This document shows positions 7,169 to 10,865 of a DNA stretch of 10,865 bases, one piece after another; within the stretch, counting starts at the first letter, position 1, and each line of letters opens with the position of its first letter. Source of the DNA: an archaeon (GTDB lineage: Archaea > Hydrothermarchaeota > Hydrothermarchaeia > JALTZZ01 > JALUTC01); the NCBI GenBank assembly GCA_027058345.1, contig JALUTC010000126.1, positions 1 to 10,865 on the forward strand, given 5' to 3'. The notes under the pieces were generated by a model that had not been told where the DNA came from, did no database searches, and was given only the letters and a program-made list of their open reading frames with translations. The translations under genes and the position numbers were made by a program.

Positions 7169-7242
7169 GGAGCCCGCGACACCCGTCTGACGTTGCATTG
7201 CGCAATAGGATGAGGACGGGGCCCTTGCGGGTGTATACATTA
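7169..7242 (+). ncRNA. Candidate H/ACA-type guide RNA with K-turn
   Basis: This GC-rich island (about 66% GC over 7169-7233) sits in strongly AT-rich DNA and encodes no protein. Plus-strand fold: a lower stem pairs 7173-7177 (CCCGC) with 7227-7231 (GCGGG), plus a G-U pair. The pocket has left side GACA (7178-7181) and right side GCCCTT (7221-7226). A 6-bp upper stem pairs CCCGTC (7182-7187) with GACGGG (7215-7220). Then a K-turn: CTGA (7187-7190) faces AGGATGA (7207-7213), giving tandem G-A pairs G7189-A7213 and A7190-G7212 and the three-base bulge 7209-7211. A TTGC/GCAA hairpin caps it. ACA lies at 7237-7239, 16 bases below the upper stem, as in archaeal H/ACA RNAs. The lower half of the lower stem is weak, and the 5' and 3' ends are estimates. 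It runs convergent to pstA and ends at its stop codon. A structured RNA is likely; the H/ACA class is an inference. Confidence 0.6.
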
Positions 7243-8088
7243 TAATCTAACTTCTCTTAATTTTAACCTAATTGGAGTAAATATCAAGAGATATATGAGT
7301 AATAGTACTAGAGCAGCCCCCCATGCTATTTGATGATAATTTTCGTACGGCTGTTGAACAAGATTATATATTAACAAAGGTATTGCACCTATAGGTTTAT
7401 CTAAACCTTCAAAATATACTCTTGTTGAACCACCTATTGTAAATAATAGTGGCGCGGTCTCTCCAGCAGCTTTGGCTATGCCTATTAATATTCCTGTAAG
7501 AATTCCTCTTCTAGCAATTCTCACCATTACTTTAAATATTACCTGAAATCTCGTCAAACCTAAACTATAAGCTGCTTCCTTATAATCCTTTGGAACCTCT
7601 CTAAGAGATTCTTCAGTTGAAATTGCTACATAAGGCATCATTATTATTGCTAGGGCAAAAGCTCCGGCGATTGCTGAATATGTACCCATTGGTGTTACTA
7701 GAATGAACATTGAGAATAATCCAACCAAAATTGTTGGAAATTCCATCATTATCTGAAGTAAAAGCCTTGTGGCTCTTCCTATAAAGCTATTCGGATATTC
7801 ATATGCAAAGATTCCGGCCATTATTGCTATAGGAATCCCAAGCATTGACGATAACGTTACTAATATAAATGTTCCAATTATTGCAGGTCCAATTCCTCCA
7901 AGTTCATGTCCAGGTGGCGGTAATGTTCCTGTTAAAAATTCTATCCCTCCCTTAATAAGAACTGGAAATCCTTTGATAAATATTGTAAGCAATATATGGA
8001 ATAGGGGAAGAATTGCTAAAAGTGATAAAATTATAATTCCAAGCAAAAAAATCCTGTCCTTTAATATCCTTGTGTTAATACGTTTCAT
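7240..8088 (-). CDS. pstA: Phosphate ABC transporter permease PstA
   Basis: This is one of the two membrane subunits of the high-affinity phosphate importer. The 282 residues hold about six membrane helices in the type I ABC permease plan. The ATPase-contacting EAA loop is DYKEAAYSLGLTRFQVIFKVM (168-188), followed by GIAKAAGETAPLLFTIG (203-219). The GETAPL signature and the periplasm-side loop with TGTLPPPGHELGGIGPAI (53-70) are typical of PstA rather than PstC. The start overlaps the end of pstC by 14 bp, and AAGGAG (8097-8102) lies 8 bases upstream, supporting the ATG at 8088. It is the last gene of the operon; no pstB follows before proS, although this is the usual place for it. Confidence 0.95.
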   Translation of the reverse strand: MKRINTRILKDRIFLLGIIILSLLAILPLFHILLTIFIKGFPVLIKGGIEFLTGTLPPPGHELGGIGPAIIGTFILVTLSSMLGIPIAIMAGIFAYEYPNSFIGRATRLLLQIMMEFPTILVGLFSMFILVTPMGTYSAIAGAFALAIIMMPYVAISTEESLREVPKDYKEAAYSLGLTRFQVIFKVMVRIARRGILTGILIGIAKAAGETAPLLFTIGGSTRVYFEGLDKPIGAIPLLIYNLVQQPYENYHQIAWGAALVLLLIYLLIFTPIRLKLREVRL

Positions 8089-8986
8089 ATTTCCATCTCC
8101 TTATTATGTATAAGGCCAAAATATTTATAATCAGACCTATAAAGAAGAGGGATAATCCCGCAGCGAATAGTGCAGAAACCATATACTCGTAAACAAAGGC
8201 ATTTCCAAATTGATTTGCTATCAATGATGATATCGTATATCCAGGAGCAAAAAGGCTTATATCTATATTGAATACATTCCCAATCACTAAACTTACAGCA
8301 ACAGTTTCTCCAATTGCTCTGCCAAATGCTAAAATCATTCCAGCGACTATCGCAGGTTTTATATATCCTAATAATACTTTGGTTGCTTCATATCTCGTTG
8401 CTCCCAATGAGTATAAAGCTTCTTTATACATTTGTGGTATCATTCTATAAGCCTCTCTTATGATTGATGTAGCGAATGGTGTTACCATTATTCCTAATAA
8501 TACTCCTGCAGATAAGTATGAAAAACCTGTAGTTGGTGGATAAGAGAACAAAGGAATAAAGGATAACGATTGATATAAAGGTTCCATGACATAATTCTTT
8601 AAGAATGGGACAAGAATAAAAGCTCCCCATATACCGTACAATATTGTAGGTAACCCTGCCATTATATCGCTTGCTATTATAAAAAATTCCTTTAACCTTT
8701 TAGGTGCATAATCTACGATGAATATTGCAAGTGATATAGATAAAGGAAGCGAGATAATTATTGCTATTATTGATGTATATAAGCTACCATATATTGCCGC
8801 TAATACTCCATAATATTCTTCCTCTGGAATTTCCGACGCGTTCCAAACATTTGTAAAATATATTGCGAGACCCTCCCTTTTAAATATCTCGTATGAATTT
8901 AGGAAATAGACTATTAGCATTAATATGAAAATTCCAAAGACTAAAGAAGAAAAAGGTAGTAAAAAAATTTTTAAATAGTCTTTCAT
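8075..8986 (-). CDS. pstC: Phosphate ABC transporter permease PstC
   Basis: This is the second membrane subunit of the phosphate importer, pairing with PstA. The 303 residues include a first helix (about 6-29), an external stretch (31-58) with acidic EIPEEEYYG, then the transmembrane core. The EAA loop reads PQMYKEALYSLGATRYEATKVL (184-205), and FGRAIGETVAVSLVIGN (221-237) is the PstC-type signature. SDIMAGLPTILYGIWGA (106-122) is also typical. The ATG at 8986 overlaps the TGA of pstS by 4 bases (ATGA), a sign of translational coupling. Its end overlaps pstA by 14 bp. Both overlaps indicate one mRNA for pstS-pstC-pstA. Confidence 0.95.
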   Translation of the reverse strand: MKDYLKIFLLPFSSLVFGIFILMLIVYFLNSYEIFKREGLAIYFTNVWNASEIPEEEYYGVLAAIYGSLYTSIIAIIISLPLSISLAIFIVDYAPKRLKEFFIIASDIMAGLPTILYGIWGAFILVPFLKNYVMEPLYQSLSFIPLFSYPPTTGFSYLSAGVLLGIMVTPFATSIIREAYRMIPQMYKEALYSLGATRYEATKVLLGYIKPAIVAGMILAFGRAIGETVAVSLVIGNVFNIDISLFAPGYTISSLIANQFGNAFVYEYMVSALFAAGLSLFFIGLIINILALYIIRRWKYETY

Positions 8987-10038
8987 TCAATCATCTCGGC
9001 AGCTCTTATTCCTATTTCGGCAACTTCTTTAGGTAGTGGAGCATATCCTGGCATTATATAAGTATCTTTTTGTCCTTCTGTCATAATCCACTTTATAAAT
9101 TCTTTTAGTATTTTAGCTTTTTCATCAGGATAATCTTTCCATACAATCATATGGCTTACTGCAATTATGGGATATGAATTGTTTCCTGGTGGGTCAAGTA
9201 AGTTCTCTATCTTTTCTTCATAACCTCTATCAGGCTCGGGAAAAACCAGAGCAACATTTTTCACAGCTTCTTTTATCGTTTCTTGTTCAGGTTTTACAAA
9301 ATTCCCCTCTCTATTTTCTATTAAAGCAATACTTAAATTTTCTCTTATAGCATAAGCATATTCTACATATCCAATAGTATAAGGTGTTTGCTTAATGATT
9401 GCAACTACTCCCTGGTTGCCCTTTCCTCCAAGACCTCTTCCAAGTTTATCAACAGGCCAATCGACATATTTCCCACTTCCAACCTTTGTTCTCCATTCTT
9501 CACTTATTATGCTAAGGAATGTTGTAAATATTTCTGTTGTTCCACTGCTATCACTTCTATGTACAACGATAATCTTTTCATGTGGCAATTTTTTATCTGG
9601 ATTTAATCTCTTAATCCTTTCATCGTCCCAATATTCTATCTTACCTAAAAATATATCTACGAGAACATCCCTACTCAATTTTAGCTCATCTACATTTGGT
9701 ACGTTAAATACTATTGCAACAGCCCCTATTATTATAGGAAATTGTAGTATTTTTCCTTTTTTCTCCAGTTCCTTCCATAGCTGTTTCTTTATTGGAGGAT
9801 CGCTTAGAGCAAAATCTACGAGACCTTTTTTAAAATCATTTAATCCTTTTCCACTCCCTCCTCCATAGTATTCTATCCTTACATTAGGCATTTCCTTTAT
9901 AAACTCTGAAATCCATTTCTCAAACTGAGGTTGCGGAAATGTTGCACCACTTCCAGTTATGGTTATGAATTCCTTCTTTGTACACATTGGTATAAATATG
10001 ATAGCAAGAAATAATATTAGTAGAAATTTTCTAATCAT
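8983..10038 (-). CDS. pstS: Phosphate-binding protein PstS (membrane-anchored)
   Basis: This is the extracellular receptor that captures phosphate and hands it to PstC/PstA. Of 351 residues, the first 18 form a signal-like segment: basic R3-K4, then hydrophobic FLLILFLAIIFI, then PMC with Cys19 as a possible lipid-anchor site. The lipobox is not the classical L-A/S-G/A-C, so an uncleaved anchor is also possible. Mature-part motifs are those of the PstS family: GSGATFPQPQFEKW (29-42), GGGSGKG (59-65), ALSDPPI (77-83) and the phosphate-ligand loop HRSDSSGTT (160-168). The later segment GKGNQGVVAIIKQTPYTIGYVEYAYA also fits PstS. It leads the operon, and the ATG at 10038 has no clear Shine-Dalgarno. 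Divergent from the AbrB-PhoU regulator across 87 bp. Confidence 0.95.
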   Translation of the reverse strand: MIRKFLLILFLAIIFIPMCTKKEFITITGSGATFPQPQFEKWISEFIKEMPNVRIEYYGGGSGKGLNDFKKGLVDFALSDPPIKKQLWKELEKKGKILQFPIIIGAVAIVFNVPNVDELKLSRDVLVDIFLGKIEYWDDERIKRLNPDKKLPHEKIIVVHRSDSSGTTEIFTTFLSIISEEWRTKVGSGKYVDWPVDKLGRGLGGKGNQGVVAIIKQTPYTIGYVEYAYAIRENLSIALIENREGNFVKPEQETIKEAVKNVALVFPEPDRGYEEKIENLLDPPGNNSYPIIAVSHMIVWKDYPDEKAKILKEFIKWIMTEGQKDTYIMPGYAPLPKEVAEIGIRAAEMIE

Positions 10039-10125
10039 AATTTATATATTTTTGTATAAAATTAAATGTCTTACTTACTTAAACAATATAAAACAATTTT
10101 TTACATAAAAATATATAATTTATAT
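10039..10125. promoter_or_regulatory. Divergent promoter region of pst operon and phoU-like gene
   Basis: The 87-bp gap is almost all A/T. The 12-mer AAAAATATATAA occurs once facing each gene: on the minus strand at 10042-10053, 3 bases before the pstS ATG, and on the plus strand at 10107-10118, 7 bases before the phoU ATG. These copies are too close to the ATGs to be TATA boxes for leaderless starts. AATATAAAAC (10085-10094) is better placed as a TATA box for phoU, and perhaps in reverse for pst. The paired 12-mers would then lie around the start sites and could be operators. This is inference, as A/T repeats arise easily by chance here. Confidence 0.4.
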
Positions 10126-10865
10126 ATGGAATATAGGAAGATATTTTTAAGTGGGAGGTCAAGTTACATTATATCATTACCCAAAAAATGGGTTAAGAAG
10201 ATGAATTTGAAACCTGGTGATATTATAATAATTAGGGAAGAAGATTCTAAACTTGTTATATATCCAAAGACATTTTCTGATAGGAAATATAGAGAAGTAA
10301 CAATAGAAGCAAAGGGAGAATATGAAGAGATTTTAAGATTAATAATTGCATATTATCTTGCTGGTGCTGATAAGATAAAGATATTACTTAGCAGCAACGA
10401 TAACCATTTGAGAGAGCGATTGAGAGAAATAACTCATAGATTAATAGGAATAGAAATTTTAGAAGAGAATGAGAAATATATATCATTTGAAATTGTTTTA
10501 GATGATAATAGATTAAGACTTGATGAGATTATGAGAAGAATGGCAAATACGATTAGGTCAATGATACATGAATTAAAGTCAGCAATTATATCTGGAAGGA
10601 ATTCAATGCATGAAATACTTAATAGAGAAAATATTGTAGATAAATTATATTTTTTAATTGTTAGAAAAATAAAGACATCGATAATTAAATACGAAAGCGA
10701 TGTCGCAGATTTAAGAGAATTACTTGGATATAGAATCGTTGCAAAAAGCTTTGAAAGAATAAGTGATCATATAGAAAATATCTCTAAAAATATAGCTAAT
10801 ATGAACAGCATGTTATATAATATAAAGGATGACATGATAAAAATATTGAACGAAATATGTAATGT
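10126..10865 (+). CDS. AbrB-PhoU phosphate uptake regulator, C-terminus cut by window edge
   Basis: The frame is open from the ATG at 10126 to the right edge (246 codons), so the C-terminal part is missing. Residues 1-50 form an AbrB/SpoVT-type DNA-binding domain: RKIFLSGRSSYIISLPKKW (4-22), then MNLKPGDIIIIREE and LVIYP. Because this domain begins at residue 3 or 4, the start cannot lie further in. A linker domain (55-130) is followed by PhoU helices. PhoU metal-site type residues appear in RENIVDKLYFLIVRK (167-181), with E168 and D172, and in SFERISDHIENISKNI (208-223), with E210, R211, D214 and H215. Bacterial PhoU damps Pst transport and PhoR signalling. The archaeal fused form likely acts as a transcription regulator too. 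Its position, divergent from pst, makes that operon the obvious target (inference). Confidence 0.92.
   Translation, partial: MEYRKIFLSGRSSYIISLPKKWVKKMNLKPGDIIIIREEDSKLVIYPKTFSDRKYREVTIEAKGEYEEILRLIIAYYLAGADKIKILLSSNDNHLRERLREITHRLIGIEILEENEKYISFEIVLDDNRLRLDEIMRRMANTIRSMIHELKSAIISGRNSMHEILNRENIVDKLYFLIVRKIKTSIIKYESDVADLRELLGYRIVAKSFERISDHIENISKNIANMNSMLYNIKDDMIKILNEICN

Noticed and set aside
7187..7213. C/D box guide RNA using CTGA and AGGATGA as D'/C' boxes
   Set aside because: There is no outer box C and box D pair at proper distances. The flanking GC stems fit an H/ACA layout instead.
7169..7240. Minus-strand reading of the GC-rich element, as pstA 3' structure, terminator or proS leader riboswitch
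   Set aside because: The K-turn bases (GA pairs) and the 3' ACA exist only on the plus strand, I recognise no known riboswitch core in the reverse strand, and archaeal termination depends on U-tracts rather than GC hairpins. Not fully excluded.
9395..9868. 157-aa plus-strand open frame and other plus-strand frames opposite pstS, pstC and pstA
   Set aside because: These are shadows of well-supported minus-strand transporter genes, with no motifs of their own.

Overview
The window looks like chromosomal DNA from an AT-rich, probably thermophilic euryarchaeon. The evidence is an archaeal-type 5S rRNA and tRNA-Asp that are very GC-rich against an AT-rich background, an archaeal/eukaryotic-type prolyl-tRNA synthetase ending in Tyr, a short archaeal ThiC, a PhoU fused to an AbrB-like DNA-binding domain, and Shine-Dalgarno sites of the GGTGAT/GAGGTG type. 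The gene mix resembles methanogens, and the 5S resembles that of Thermococcales. I cannot name the genus from sequence alone.

Layout. Positions 1-1401 (minus) hold most of a CPA2-type cation/proton antiporter that runs off the left edge. Divergent from it is a compact plus-strand stable-RNA unit, 5S rRNA then tRNA-Asp(GTC). Next on the plus strand come a 574-aa protein of unknown function with an internal four-Cys zinc ribbon and a small winged-helix regulator. The regulator converges with, and overlaps by 11 bp, a minus-strand atypical protein kinase (COG2112-like). The kinase is back-to-back with thiC, whose start is 16-28 bp away, so their promoters must interlock. thiC converges with and overlaps minus-strand proS.

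Upstream of proS, pressed against the end of the pst operon, is a 65-70 base GC-rich island in otherwise AT-rich DNA. It folds on the plus strand like an archaeal H/ACA guide RNA: lower stem, pocket, 6-bp upper stem, a near-consensus K-turn and a 3' ACA. It is the most interesting unannotated element here.

The right third is phosphate uptake. A minus-strand operon pstS-pstC-pstA has overlapping genes, and a divergent plus-strand AbrB-PhoU regulator runs off the right edge. The ATPase gene pstB is absent from its usual place after pstA. PstS would capture phosphate outside the cell, PstC and PstA form the membrane channel, and the AbrB-PhoU protein is the likely local regulator, acting on the 87-bp divergent promoter region. 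The remaining genes are housekeeping (ProRS, ThiC) or unassigned, and I see no mobile element, CRISPR array or defence island.
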